This document shows positions 39,477 through 52,398 of a stretch of DNA of 64,000 nucleotides, one piece after another (the stretch's first letter is position 1; every line of letters begins with the position of its first letter). The position numbers and the translations under genes are program-made. Source of the DNA: Ascaris suum (taxonomy: Eukaryota; Nematoda; Chromadorea; Rhabditida; Ascarididae); assembly GCA_013433145.1 (NCBI GenBank), contig CM024172.1:2912501-2976500 (forward strand), read 5' to 3'. Below the pieces are notes generated by a model that had not been told where the DNA came from, did no database searches, and was given only the letters and a program-made list of their open reading frames with translations.

Positions 39477-40289
39477 TTCTTCAGAAGCAAACTGATATCG
39501 ACAGTTCAAGAGATGTTCTGATAGAGAGTGCGGCCCGAATGCTGCAGAAAAATAAACAGTACCTTAAACAGGTAATAAAATATATGTTAATCGTACGTCT
39601 ATAAACAAGCTAAGGGACATTATGAAAATGACAGACACTACGACACATACGACCTTCACAGTAACCTTTGCGTCATTAACTAAAGGGTTACGGTAAGTTG
39701 GAAGATAGATCGAGCCATGATCGGAACCAGAACCCATGAGCATCCAAGAACGAACCTAATTTGTTCCCATTTCAGCCTAATAATCAGGAATAAAAGGAAT
39801 TTCAGTTTTTCTTTTTCGCAACCGGAAGCAGAAACACTTTGTTCCATTGCACAACCTCGGATTCCTCACCCCACGCCAAGACACCACATTGTGGGCGCCT
39901 GACTAATGCCCATGTTTCATCGTGGCTACGACTCGACTTTCCTCATCCTCCTACTTTCGCACCCGTGCTATCCGATCTCAACTAGGTATTACGTCCAAAT
40001 AGTTAATGACTGTAACATGAAAGTGCACTAAGCATCAGGATCGTCAAAGGCATTCAAGACAAACCCTTTCATATCTATAAACTTACGAACAAAACACCGT
40101 AGGCAACGAAGTTCGAGTAACCCGAACTGTGTTTCCCAAAAAAAAGCAGATCAGGTTATGCAGCATACCCTATAATAAAGAAAGAAAACGCACACCTCAA
40201 ATAACTAAGCAAACAACATCTTCTGTAACGGTAACCGAGAAGTAAAAGCGAACAAACGAAAATATCAGCCGTTAAATTAAATGTCTTAC

Positions 40290-40560
40290 CTGTACTGATA
40301 GCTACAACCAACGGGATTAGGGAAACCTGTAATGTGGGCGCCGCTCCTACCCTCTCGGCAACACCTCGACCCCATCTTCCCACTTTCAAATAGTTCCGCC
40401 GATTTGCAACAACAATAATAATAACCCCATCAAATTACAACCGCCACGGAATCCATCCCGACGATCGGCTCACATCGTCACCGCACACGTCCCACCGACG
40501 CCACGCCGACCCACACTCATCGCCCTCCTCCACATCGCTTCGAAATGACTCGATCGATAA
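40290..40560 (-). other. Possible first (5' UTR) exon and GC-rich promoter-proximal segment of the RRM gene
   Basis: A good minus-strand donor (ACAG|GTAAGA) sits at 40290/40289. It is preceded by a distinctly GC- and CpG-rich segment, about 40440-40540, unlike the AT-rich surroundings. The segment could splice to the acceptor at 39542. It is equally possible that it belongs to an unrelated coding exon: frames open up to the donor exist but are not recognisable. Confidence 0.3.
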
Positions 40561-40567
40561 ACATCTC

Positions 40568-40577
40568 TTTTTATATA
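40568..40577 (-). promoter_or_regulatory. TATA-like element (TATATAAAAA)
   Basis: On the minus strand, directly upstream of the CpG-rich segment and the candidate 5' UTR exon. Position and orientation fit a promoter for the minus-strand RRM gene, but AT-rich DNA makes such words common. Confidence 0.25.
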
Positions 40578-40679
40578 CCCTTGAGACACGGCGACATCCC
40601 GCTCAAGAGAGCAGCCAAATAGTAATGTGGGAAAGCGCGCGAAACAAGAATATTTTGAAATTTTATACAGGACAACCAA

Positions 40680-43600
40680 CCAGATTTCGAGTGAAACATG
40701 CTGGTATGAATTGGGAAGAATTGTTGCGACTAATATAACCTGAATGGTTAAGTTTTACGTGATAGGACTGATGGGTTTCAGCGATTGAAGAGGAGGAGAT
40801 ATTAAATCGCATATAGAGTTGCACTATGAAAATAAACCGTTAAAACGGTAATCAATAAAACTTAAGATGTTTTTCGAGGCGGATAAAGTTCTCATACATT
40901 TAAGCTTAGAATTAAATTGCCTCGAGTTTACGCATACAAAGATTTCAACGAAAATTCGAAATAGGTGAATTTTTCGAAGCAGGTGAATTTTATTGAAAGT
41001 TACTTGAATGGAAAAACGATGTTCTTCTTTAGCTCTAGAGAGATGCTTCATTAAGGTTTTTGCATGGATCTGCATTTAAAAAAAAAGGAAGAAAGAAATC
41101 ATTAGGAGAGCTTCTTAAATTGAAGTAAAAAGAAAGGAGGAATTTTCATCTAGTTTAGTTCATATTTGTGGTGCAACTCGAAGCTCTTTTTTTTTGTTAG
41201 CAGCGAGTTTTGTTTCAGCATTTCACTATTCTCGCTATAAAATCTTGGGTTCATTAAAGTCAGGCAAATAAAAAGGAAGAACTGTACAATACTGCTATCC
41301 AATATTTACACGATAATGGTACCAATAGCAATAATTTATTTTTCACTCAGTTGTTCTCTTTTATAATAATTGCAGATGTGCAAGTATAATGCATCCAGTT
41401 ATAAACAAAACGCACCTCTAATATCGATCTACTAATATAAATAATATAACTAATATAATTAACTTTGGCCTGTAATAAATAGTCGATCAAAGTATTGGAA
41501 ACGAATTTCGGAGTTGACTCTGCAAAACATGATCATTTCACCTTCTTTTCGAAAGGTGATTTTGCTCGAGCTCGAGTCTCAAGGTCGTGTCTGCTAGATT
41601 CACTTTTTTTTGGCCTAAGAATTTCTGGACATAATTTCTACGTAATTGTGCATGCAAACATTGTTGAAATTTATTGTACAAGAACTTTATATTATTCCTG
41701 TGAAGATTCTGATGAACCGCCTATAGAACCGCCTATACAAGGTTGTATTGAATGCATCCTTCCTTTCCTCGCCTCTCCCTCACCCCCGTCGCTGGAATTA
41801 TGTTCCTTATCTCAGTTCAGTGCAACATTCCCAACCCTTCTGCATCTCTAAGAAGTACAAACCACTCTAAGTGAATTCTCTCTGTTCGATTAAATGCTTT
41901 CTGAATAAGAAAAAATATGAACAACCTCTTTTTTTGGTGGTCGTTATAAATAGAAAAAGTTTGTGTTCTAGAATTATGGATCTATTTCGATAATTATATC
42001 GATGTTGAGGTCTCTTTATGTTGCTTCTTTTCCGTTTATCTCTTCGATCCGCATAATCGCAAACGAAAGACGTGGTGCAATAATATTGCCTAACAAACGC
42101 ATTCATCCACCTAGTGCAAGCTTAGTGTCCCTGTCCATTTTGTTTCTTTCCTTAATTTGTGCTATTCAAAAAATTTCACTCATGCATGGTCTTTTCTCGG
42201 CTTCGTCTAGTATAACAAACAGCTGCATTAGAAACGGAATGGAATAACTTTCGTTCCTATGTATTGACCATTACAAGCACTTCATCAATCATTAACAACA
42301 AAATTTTATTAGCACGTTTCTGAGTTCTGCTAAGATTATTGCTTCTAGTATTACTAGGTTAAATTCAGTATTTAATTCTAAATCTGAAATGATTGTATAT
42401 TGTTACGTTGAAGATGCCCCTTTTTTTTCACATCAGAGCATTTCGCAGTGTTCTTTGCTCTATCCAACCGTCAAACAAAACAACATTCCGCTTAATAAGT
42501 ATTGAAATTTCCTCAAGGATGATTATCGAGCGACCAATGGGATTATCGCTTCAATAAACCCGTTTATATGCGCTTTTATTGACGATTATTATAATGCACT
42601 TGTGGACACTATTCGAGCTATAATCAATAGTGCAGTCCATTATTATATGCTTAGTTAGAAGCAAAACATTTGTTACTGCCATTAGACGCAATAAGTTACG
42701 AAGAAAATTAATCGGATTCTAACTATCCAAACGTTCTATCGAGAACTCAACGTGGCCCTGTTTTGTTTTAGAGTTCGTTACAAATATTAATTGGCTAGGT
42801 ATGCCAACAATGAAAAGTTCTATAGGTATGAGAAGGCTAACTTATGCGATCATATTGGGTCTCTTCTCGACACTCCAATAACGTCATTACTGATAATAAA
42901 GTTCAGGCCTACTTTTTACAGCACTTTTTACGTGCCTGATAGCATCGATTTCCAATATATACAGCTCATAACAACGATATAGATTGCGACCAATCTTCAA
43001 TCGCTTCCGATCTCATTGCTTCTAGATTATGTTGATATCACTGCCGCTGAATTTAATAAACAATTCAAAACTCTTCTTTGCCTAATCGAAGTCAACTCAA
43101 TTCTCATGATAGCATCACATATGTCCTCCTCAAAGAAACCACACTTTGTCGGTTATTTTGTCCACCGTTCATTACTGGCTCAAATCCTATGTTGTGGAAA
43201 AAAAAGCGATTATCCGGCATATTTATCAAGTGAGGTCCAAAGTGAAACCTTTGAAATTACCGACTCATATCTTCACTTATGCAGTGTCCAAAACAATAAA
43301 GAGGCTAATTCCTTCCTAATTCAATGAGTATTTCAGTATCGACCGATTAATTACTTTCCCAGTTCCAAAATGATTTCCTCGATAATAGATCAATTATACC
43401 TCTACCAGAACTCTTAGAATTAGCTTATCCTTATCGATCGGGGCAATTGCATTGTTGTTTATTGTAATTTTGATTTCCTCAAGCAAGAAGCTACAGAATT
43501 TGAGGCTATCTCTTGCATCAGACGCGTGATTTCTTTTTCCAGTCGTTCTCTGTAGAACTAGTGCTGAGCCTCCTCATCTTCCTTGACTTAATTAATGACC

Positions 43601-45798
43601 TATCCATCTCCCCCTTTGTGGATCATTTCAAACTCATCATCACCATCACCGATAACCTTCAAATCATCTTCAGTTGTATTGACCGTCAGTCACGTTAACG
43701 ATTGCTGTCTTTAACCTTAGACATTAGGTTTTCAAGTTTTGACGAGAATAATTCGCATCAGGTTTTAGCCAATCAATTCCGACAATTTCCTTCTCTATAA
43801 CAACTTTGCATTTATAGCTTGCAGTACAGCTAATGAGTTAGGCATTACGACCAATAACAGTCATAAATACTTTCAACATTAAACAAAAAATAAATGCCAA
43901 CGTTTCTCTAATTCAACGAGCATTCTCTTCGAGAGACCTATCCCCACTCATTAAATTCTTTGCAATGTATGTTCGCTCAATGCTCTCATCTTCGTCAAAT
44001 CTCTGAAAGGATAACGATTATATAAATTTGCTTGAAAACTTGCAAAGGTGTTTCCTTTCAATAATTTGGAAGACACTATATTCGACCATCTATGACTTCT
44101 AACTAAATGCAAAGGATTAGAGTTGTGAACGCCTGAGCTGCATTATTTCTAGTTCAATCTTTATATGGCTTACAATATTGCTCTTACAAATATTGACGTC
44201 CTTTTGATGGATTCTTCGAATTATCCCTCACAAATGGCTCTACTCATTGGGTTAAATCTTTCAAATTTTACTGACGACAAATATATAAAAGAATTTTGCT
44301 CGAACAGATAGTGAATACATGCAAATCAGAACCAAATGAAGTCGAAAAAGCAAACTATTGCACATTTTCAAAAAGAAAATCATTTTTTCGCTGTTAGAAT
44401 TGCTTGATTTTCCCTTTTGAATATAGAAGAATAAGCATTACCCCCCCCCCCCTCCCTCCCATTCCAACCATCCCCCGTTCTTATCCTTATTTTTGTACAT
44501 TTCAATTCAAATTGCTTTTTGGTTAATATACACTTTCTCGTAAAGGCGTTGATTTCTGCAATTGCTACCTATTCGGTTTGCTTTTGGTTGTAGGTTTGTT
44601 TCCTCCGTCGTTTTTCTTTCACTTATTTCTCTCCCTCATCCATTCATCCGGTGAGTGGTATATCGCTGTTTGGATCTTTCGCTGCCTAGTTGTGCGAATG
44701 AGCTCGTCATCCTAGTCTTTCCATGGAATGAGGTCACGCATATTCGAAAGTCGAAAATTATTCACATATTTGTGTATCCTCACAATAACGCTGGTGACCA
44801 CCATACTAGCCCGCAGTCGACATCATAATTCACGATCGTTACCTTCATATCTCCTCAAATACGGTCTATGTAGATTTTTTTTCACGGTTTTCTAGCTTCC
44901 CACTCGATTCCTCTTTGATAGGCTTTGCCTCGAACTCTTTATACGGCCCCTATGATAAGTTAATTAATGATTATGGTGCTATCAATAATTACTAATGCTA
45001 ATTGTTCGGTATCTTATCACATAAGTTTCTCAAGAATTTTTATAGAGACATCACAAATATTCCTCAAAAAAAAAAAAATCCTCAGCATTCTTTGTTGAAC
45101 ATTTTTTACGAGAGCTCTCTCAAGAATTTCTCGAAGAGAGGAAAAATGCAGTGTTAGCAATGACGGAACAACATCACAAGATATTTATAAAAACAACGAA
45201 TAAAAATTTACTTACAACTATTGCCGTTCCCTTCAGAAATTCATTGCTTGAATAAATTAGTTCAGAAAATTTTATGACCATTAATCTAGTCGGTGAAATT
45301 TGATGTTTTCTCAACGAATATACCTTTTTTTTTGTTTCTCGCAAATGTTGTATAATATCTTGATTAGTGATTATATCGACGGATTTTATTTCTGCCGAAA
45401 AAGTCATCTAACGAGATTCCGTTTCGAAGTATTAAACGAAATGTGACGCCTTAATGATTGCAGAATTTTTTGAACACTGATTTTGCTTTATGATCGCATA
45501 AACGTTTCCATCGCTCGGCGACGCTTATTTAGCATCTCATTCGGCTATCTTTATCTGCCACAGCAACGATATCTATTTTCTAGTTAATTAGCTCAGCCAG
45601 CGCAATGCAATGAAACAAGTCTTTCACAATCGCTTTCCTTCTACCTGCTTGAAAGCGCAAAATGCTTATGGGCATTAGTGACGTTCAAACAAGTAGTGCA
45701 TCATAGCGGAGAAATGACCTTAAGCGGCCTCCTTTTCGTTAAAGTTATGCTCAGATGGAACGGGAGAAGATTGTGAGCGCTCGAGATAATAACGATGC
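40680..45798. other. 5 kb without a recognised gene
   Basis: AT-rich. The longest frames are 41495-41851 (+, 118 codons, no ATG, contains a duplicated GAACCGCCTATA-like word) and 43016-43327 (+, preceded by a good TTGCTTCTAG acceptor, ends at TGA). Several ORFs of this length are expected by chance in 64 kb. Poly-C run at 44441-44452. A possible minus-strand exon (acceptor TTTTTCGGCAG, donor AAG|GTATAT, about 45326-45394) has no partner. Confidence 0.4.
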
Positions 45799-45903
45799 TC
45801 ATGGCAGAAAGGATGATATATACTTCCGTTGCGGCTGATGCATGGGTCTTGTAGCTTCGGCGACGAAAATGACGGCGACCAGCAGTGAGCATCTGATAAT
45901 CAT
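45799..45903 (-). CDS. 34-residue ORF with a signal-peptide-like start
   Basis: ATG at 45903 to TGA at 45799-45801. The first 17 residues (MIIRCSLLVAVIFVAEA) have the n-h-c pattern of a secretory signal with an Ala-x-Ala cleavage site. The remaining 17 are polar/basic. A GCATTCAG acceptor lies 4 bases before the ATG, which would suit trans-splicing. A donor-like GTATAT near 45821 could instead make this the first exon of a longer product. Very short, so chance is a serious alternative. Confidence 0.25.
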   Translation of the reverse strand: MIIRCSLLVAVIFVAEATRPMHQPQRKYISSFLP

Positions 45904-47203
45904 ACAACTGAATGCATTCTCCAACCACACATTTATATCGGATCAGGCGGAAACATACAGAACTTATCATACTCCTCATATTTCCTTTCTAAATCTCTTT
46001 TTTCCTTGTTTACTCAGCTTTTATCAGGGAGAAGAAATTTAGTTTATTTAAAGAGCTTCGAATATTAGGCGACAGGTCGAAGCGTGAACAGATGGATGAG
46101 ATTTTTTTGTGGAGATCATAATCTATGAGGGAAGAAAGAAGAAAGGATCTCGCATTTGCAATTAGCAAGGCCATGGCTCGACGCATCGGACGTACTAGTT
46201 GAATGATCCCACCCTTAACTCATTACAAAATAGCATTTTCGTAGCACATGAAAATGTAGAACTTAGATTTTGTTGCCTGAAACTACTATTATTGATGAAC
46301 GTTATGTGATATCATTTACTTAGTTGTCTAAACAAACGCACGTTTGCATTGAAATCCTTCTAAGATGGAAAAGGCTCGTTAATTAATTCTGTACTATTAA
46401 GACCCCTTCATGCATCGAATTTTATCCCTTTCCGTCTTCCATCGCTATTAATTCCTGCTTAATTTGCATTATTAGCCCAAGCGTAACGTGCTGAAAGACG
46501 CACAGATGTCTTGCTCTGTGAAACGTATACTTGAATAGGAAAAGAGCCCAAAATATGTAAAAATATTGGCATGAAACAAAGGCGCAACGTCTAGAAAAGT
46601 GCGACGCAATAGTCTTGCTTATAAAGTCCTGGCATTCATCTATCAGACAATGGCCAACTAGCATTGCAATGGAAAGCAGAAGAACGTCCGCAAATGCAGA
46701 TCATCGTCAACCTCGCTCATCTTTCTTAGCAGAAGCTGCCGATGACGATAGAGGCAATCTGCCAACAATGACAAAAAAAGTGAAGGTCTCCACTTAATTA
46801 GCCAACAATATTTGCCAAATATAAAAATTCCACATATTCAATGAAGAGATACTGAATAAAATGTTTTGAATTTGTGTATACATAAATTCTGGAGAAGAGG
46901 GGCCTAACCTTTGCGTGTAGTTTCACTTCACTCTACGCGCATATGAAGCATCCGATGAGTAGGAGATGAGCATGAACGGTATCTTTACGCAAGCTGATGA
47001 TTTCACCTAAGCGGGAGGGGAAATGATGTGAACGAATATGGTATTCATAATGGATGCTTTGTTCATTAATGTAAATAATTAGAGAAGTATGTAAAATAAG
47101 TGAAGTGCATATAAAGTTATTTCAGCAACCAATTTGCACAGAAAAACGCCTGCTAAAACGGCATTATTACAAACTATCATATGCTAAAAACTAATACACT
47201 ACA

Positions 47204-47342
<139 letters not shown>

Positions 47343-47631
47343 CTGTATTTATATTTATACTTATATTTATTTACATGTCTGCTTTTTTTATTTATATTTA
47401 TATTTATTTATATTTATATTTATATTTATATATTTATATTTGTATTTACACGTCTGCTCTACTTTAGAAAAGAATATACCACGAATGCAATTCTCCTAAT
47501 CTTTATGTATTCCTTGGTGATATAAATGTTGATATGTTCAGTCCTCGTCTTCTCACCGTCTTTAAATTTTTGTATTTTTAGGGTTAGATTCTTAGCAGCT
47601 CTGATTTTTTTAAACATCTATTATATTTGGC

Positions 47632-47673
47632 TTAATTAATTAATTAATTAATTAATTAATTAATTAATTAATT
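47632..47673. repeat. (TTAA)n tetranucleotide repeat
   Basis: About ten perfect TTAA units, 300 bp after the TA array. Confidence 0.95.
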
Positions 47674-48100
47674 TGTTTATTTTAACGTCCCACATATGTG
47701 AGCATGAAGGGCAGAAATGAGGAAAACATTCGCAAAGCTACAAGTTAGGCGTGTAGAAATTTAGTACATAAGAGTAGCAATAATGCGTAAATCGAAACGA
47801 CTCAGCCACAGCTTAGAAGCTGAAGGAATGCATTAACGATATTGCCGGAAGCACATTCCAGACTCGTACAACGCGAATACTTATAACCGTTTATACAATT
47901 CCGTTGAGTATGCTAGTCCTCTAACCATGACGCAAGCAGTCTGCCTTGTAAAGTGATGTGATCTTTTGAATCCATTTCATCTCTGGTCAGTTTCCTGGGC
48001 GGAGGAGGGAATGGGGAGGCTGCGAGTGGGGGAGAAGGTGCGTTAGAGCAAAATGAGGACGAGAAGGAGGGAAAACAGGTCAAGAAATAATAAGTCGGGC

Positions 48101-48225
<125 letters not shown>

Positions 48226-49265
48226 CTACCATGACAGTGTAATAAGGATCCAGCTTAGGTAAAAGGTGTGCAATGAAATTCTGCTCATGTAGGGAGTGCA
48301 ATGCAAAATTCGAAATTTTTTCTGATTAAGGGAAGTATTTTCTTTTCAAAGTTGATATTCGAGTATTAAATCGTTTAAAGAGTTATTGGGATATGAGTAC
48401 GTTTTTTTTAAACAATTAGATATGTTCTTAAGTTTAGGAATTTCAGTATTTTCTTGTTTGATATTGCAATGAACAAAGATATGTTAGTGAAGTGGAATAA
48501 CCTTATTACTATTCATATCTCCTCTTTCTATTGCGATATGCGCCAAGATAGATATTAGCCTCTTATAAGTCTCCACTCTCCGAGGCCTCTTTGATGCCTA
48601 TGGCAGACAGCAAAAAAATTTTTTTTTACTTGTAAATACACTAAATGAAGCTTATGGATAAAGCAACGTTCCGGTTTGAGACTATAGGTACGACAAAGTA
48701 TGTAATGCTGAGATTTTTCTTTTCTTTGTTTCGTTTTCGTCCTTTCTCTCTTCTGGTGCATTTCGTTCACCTTTCTTGTTTTTCTTCTTTCCGGTGAAGT
48801 TACTAAACTTCACTTTTTTTTTCACTAGATTGCAGTACTTATTGAAAATACATGAAAATTGAGCGTTTTATTGCGACCTTTGAAATTTATCTACGCTAAT
48901 GTCATGAAAACATCGAGATTCATTTAGCAATAAAATTCAGCCACGCACTCATCGAATCGTTGTAATCTGTTCAAACTTTCGAGTCAGATACCTTGAAGTA
49001 ATCGATCACAATATCTGCAGTTATGTATGCACAAGATTTCCCTGAAAAAAATAAAGGCGAGATTGTGGATGATGGGGGTCATTGGCTAATATAGAACGTA
49101 TTGGGAGCTCTCGCAGATTACTTCGTTCTTTATTTCCGAATCATGGATCAGGTATAATCAACACTTTTTTCATGTAGTTGCTTGCTCTAATACCCAAGAA
49201 AGATGGATCAGAAACGCTAATAAATAAGCTGAGTACGCCTTGGCTTTTTGGCTTTTTTCGTTTCA

Positions 49266-49477
49266 ATTGGCAATCCTCTCTATGGAGTTGGGAAGAAGAC
49301 ATTGCTGATTTTTTGAACACATGGGACCGATAATAACCTGCAAATAGTTTTCAACAGAGCGACAGGCGGTCCTCGCGAGTTCGGCTTCTGTGAATTCTAG
49401 ACGGAGAATGCTCTAGAAAAGGCTATCCGGACATGAACAGTGCAGCTTTCATGAATCGTCAGATTCACGTTAGCTAA
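49266..49477 (+). pseudogene. Decayed copy of the small RRM gene
   Basis: Nucleotide and protein similarity to the second exon of the RRM gene (38570-38799, minus) is plain once frameshifts are allowed. The start TTGGCAATCC matches TTGGCAACCT. Then come EEDIADF, a matching IVFNRATGGPREFGFCEF for IVFDRETGRPRGFGFCEF, the segment around MNSAAFMNRQIHV for MNNADFMGRQIRV, and a stop at the same place. The copy has at least two frameshifts, a TAG right after CEF, and is about 18 bases shorter. The parent's intron tail (poly-T and TTTCAG) is echoed as TTTTTTCGTTTCAA before the match, with the AG lost. It therefore arose by DNA duplication, not by retroposition. Confidence 0.85.
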
Positions 49478-52161
49478 AGGAAATATGACGGGGGACATAC
49501 AATGTTGATATAACTTTACAATTTCTTTGACTTCACTGAAGATTAAGACTGTTAATTTGATTTGATTACATGAATAGGTTGAAAATTTTGCAAGATCCAT
49601 AACTGCTTAATTTTAACCTTAGAGAGATGCATTCGATTTGCAAGGTAATCAAATGTTCTGAAAACGTTTACTGATGACGGGCAAATAACGGCTGTCGCAA
49701 TGGAACACATTGTCAAGAATCTTTTGTGATCGCACCTCCTGTTAATGAAAGAAGTAACGATCACCGCTGAGCATGCTTTTGTTAAGGAATATAGGTTCGG
49801 CGCATATTTTAGACCCTTTTCGATAAACGTTCATCCGTGATTATATTTGTTTTCCAAGAAGCAAAGAATTTAAGTATAAGCATGCAGATATCCAATAGTA
49901 AACAGCAATTTTGTAGCTGAACGTAACCGCTTTTTATGCACTCTGTCATAAGTGATATCCCTAAGAGATGAAAAGCGGCTATAATACGCAACAACAAATG
50001 TGGATAAGCAATTTACTAATTGCCCATCTTTGTGCTCATTTGTACGTTCATTTAGGTGCTACACGGTCACTTACTCATCCGGTTATCAATCGAACAAATC
50101 TATACAATTAAAATTTAATCATTTTTGCAGTAAATTTTTTCATCATTATAACGAACAAAGACCAAAAGGAACGAATTTAGGACTTATTCTGGGAATGATT
50201 TAAACTAAATGCATAGAATTGTTCGGTTGATAATTGAGTGAATGACCAACCGTATTGCAGCTAACTGAATATGCAAATGTGCACAAAGCTAAGCAATTAC
50301 ATTTCTGTTTTTAAAAAATTACATTTGCGATGATAGAAAATCTTCTCGATAACATCGTTTTACTACACGTCGTTCATGAGTGGTGTGCAATTAATATGCG
50401 ACATATTTGACCATTCATTTCTATCTTATTATGCCATAAATCGATATCGAATATTGGCCATATTTCTCTTCTAAAGGCATCCTTAAATCAAAAAAATACA
50501 GCTTATTTACTGCATTTATTTTGCATTTATATGTATGGAGAGAAAAGCGAATTATACAAAGGAGTCCACTTTTTTTTAAACTTCTCATTGGAGTATACTC
50601 TATTTGCTCTAGTAAATATAATATTCATTGCTTATTACTGCCATTACTTATTACTACAAAGTTTTTTTTTGCCTCAAATCATATCATCTTTTCTATCATT
50701 ATTGGCGTTGAGCTCTTATCACATTTACATTATGCGCACAATTGAACCATTAAAATCAAAGCAATAAATATTGTCGAGTAGAAGCATTAACGATGATTTT
50801 TTTTCGTTAGAGCATTGGCGAGAAAAGCGAAATTTAGTTTCGAATTCCCTATGCGGAGAAATATTCTATTCACCATCGAAAATGCCGTGAGATTCAAACA
50901 TATCGGCTTTGTTGAGTTTAGTCTAGCGTATCAAATATTGCAATGAACTGAAAAAGAGCTTTTCGCTAACTAGTATTGAGTGGATTTCATTTCAAACGAA
51001 GAAAATCACTCATCTCATGTTCAATTTTTCCCTTTAACACCTCTTCCACCCCCCCCCACCCCCAACCCCTCCCCTCTCTCTATAATTGCACCCTCATTTG
51101 CTGTCAAATATCTCTGTTAGCATGAACATGTGTGTGAGACTTTTTAAAGCGGTTGTTTTTATTGGCTGAAACTTTAATAAAGATTTAAAAAATATGTTTT
51201 GTATATTGGGCGAGAGATCTAATGATGCCATATAAAATATATTATTGTATAATATTTGTTCTAGACAAAGCCTAATCGAATGGGGCGAAGCAAATAGTAT
51301 AAAAGCGCTTTTCAATTTTTGTTTTAAGAAATTGCCGATTTAACTGGGCCTTTAAAGAGGTTTATTCGGTGAATTACTCGTTGAGCGGCTTATCCACCTC
51401 TTCACCTCATCTCCACCTTCTATGAAAATGACATAGAGGATGTTCCTAAAAATATACCTTCTTTTAAAAACTCATTTTTTTCCTTGTTCGGAGTACGTTT
51501 CAAAATTCACATATGAGACGATATTGCTTTTTTTGTTTTGTTTTTTTTTTTTTTGTTTTTTTAAACTCGTAAAGGAAATGATCGTCTAGGATGAAAGTGT
51601 TTAGCCACTTTGATGTCTAGACTATGCCGAAGAAAAATTTGATGGCCTCGTTTATTTCGTTTATTCTTGCAGATCGAGCGGATTACTTTTAGAGGTTATT
51701 GAAGTTGTTTCCTTATGAATCACATCAATCGCTTTATATACCAATTCCCGTTAAAGTATCGGTCATCAGTGTTGGTCGTCAATGCTAGACATCACTGTTG
51801 GTCATTAATATTGGTCATTAGCTAAATGTAACCGACCATAAAAGTGCTATAGATGGTCGTCGTCACTAATGGCTAGAAACGTCACTGCACGCTTCACTGA
51901 ATTCTTTCAGTTTCATTGTTTGAGATGACAATGAAATCCCTATCGCCATCATTAACAGCTTTCGAAGCAAATCTTCCATCGATGTGTTTATGTGCTTCAT
52001 TTCCAAGCGAGTTTTTCTATCGCTCTCGAATGTAACATTTCTCGTCGAGTTTCGTTTTGATTTCATTTCCTCTATACAGAAAACGCTTCCTAATTAGTGA
52101 CTTGTCTTACACTCCACTGATATTCTTTTTGTCTAAGTGGCAATAGTAACTGCAGCGACCG
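49478..52161. other. 2.7 kb without a recognised gene
   Basis: AT-rich background with poly-T runs (51539-51555) and a C-rich run near 51049-51077. A 13-bp tandem repeat lies at 51761-51825. No supported exons. Confidence 0.5.
51761..51825. repeat. 13-bp minisatellite, 5 imperfect units
   Basis: Units of exactly 13 bases start at 51761, 51774, 51787, 51800 and 51813, with consensus GGTCATNANTGTT. A related word (GGTCGTCGTCACT) recurs near 51854. Confidence 0.8.
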
Positions 52162-52398
52162 ATGAAAACCTTGAAAGATTCGCCGTTAGATTCTTCGTTT
52201 TCAATGAGTCCCCTTTATTATGAAGTTGCCGCTGTTTTGTTCGTGTTGTCAACTACTACTCGTGTCAACAGCTGTCCAGAACAATTACATTGCGTCGTTG
52301 TCAACGAATTCATTCGTTTCAACGATTCCTGTTTTCAACATCTTTTCGCTACCGGAAAACGGAAAGAGAAACGTTTTCCGGTGGCAAATACTCTCTAG
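52162..52398 (+). CDS. Possible secreted-peptide precursor with a dibasic site
   Basis: ATG at 52162 follows a CTGCAG acceptor by 6 bases; TAG at 52396-52398; 78 residues. A second Met at residue 15 would open a short hydrophobic signal (VAAVLFVLSTTT). The following segment has Cys at 38, 44 and 57 and reaches Gly65-Lys-Arg-Lys-Glu-Lys-Arg71, the arrangement that prohormone convertases cut and amidating enzymes use. The C-x5-C spacing right after the signal recalls calcitonin-type peptides, but no other part matches that family. A second frame (52220-52429, 69 residues, start MKLPLFCSCCQLLLVSTAVQ) also has a signal-like start and a GKR site. At most one is likely real, and both may be chance. 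Confidence 0.3.
   Translation: MKTLKDSPLDSSFSMSPLYYEVAAVLFVLSTTTRVNSCPEQLHCVVVNEFIRFNDSCFQHLFATGKRKEKRFPVANTL

Noticed and set aside
41495..41851. 118-codon plus ORF
   Set aside because: Has no ATG at its start and no convincing acceptor; composition drifts into a C-rich low-complexity end.
43016..43327. Plus frame of 103 codons after a good acceptor
   Set aside because: The acceptor is attractive, but no upstream or partner exon, domain or poly(A) signal was found; kept only as a note.
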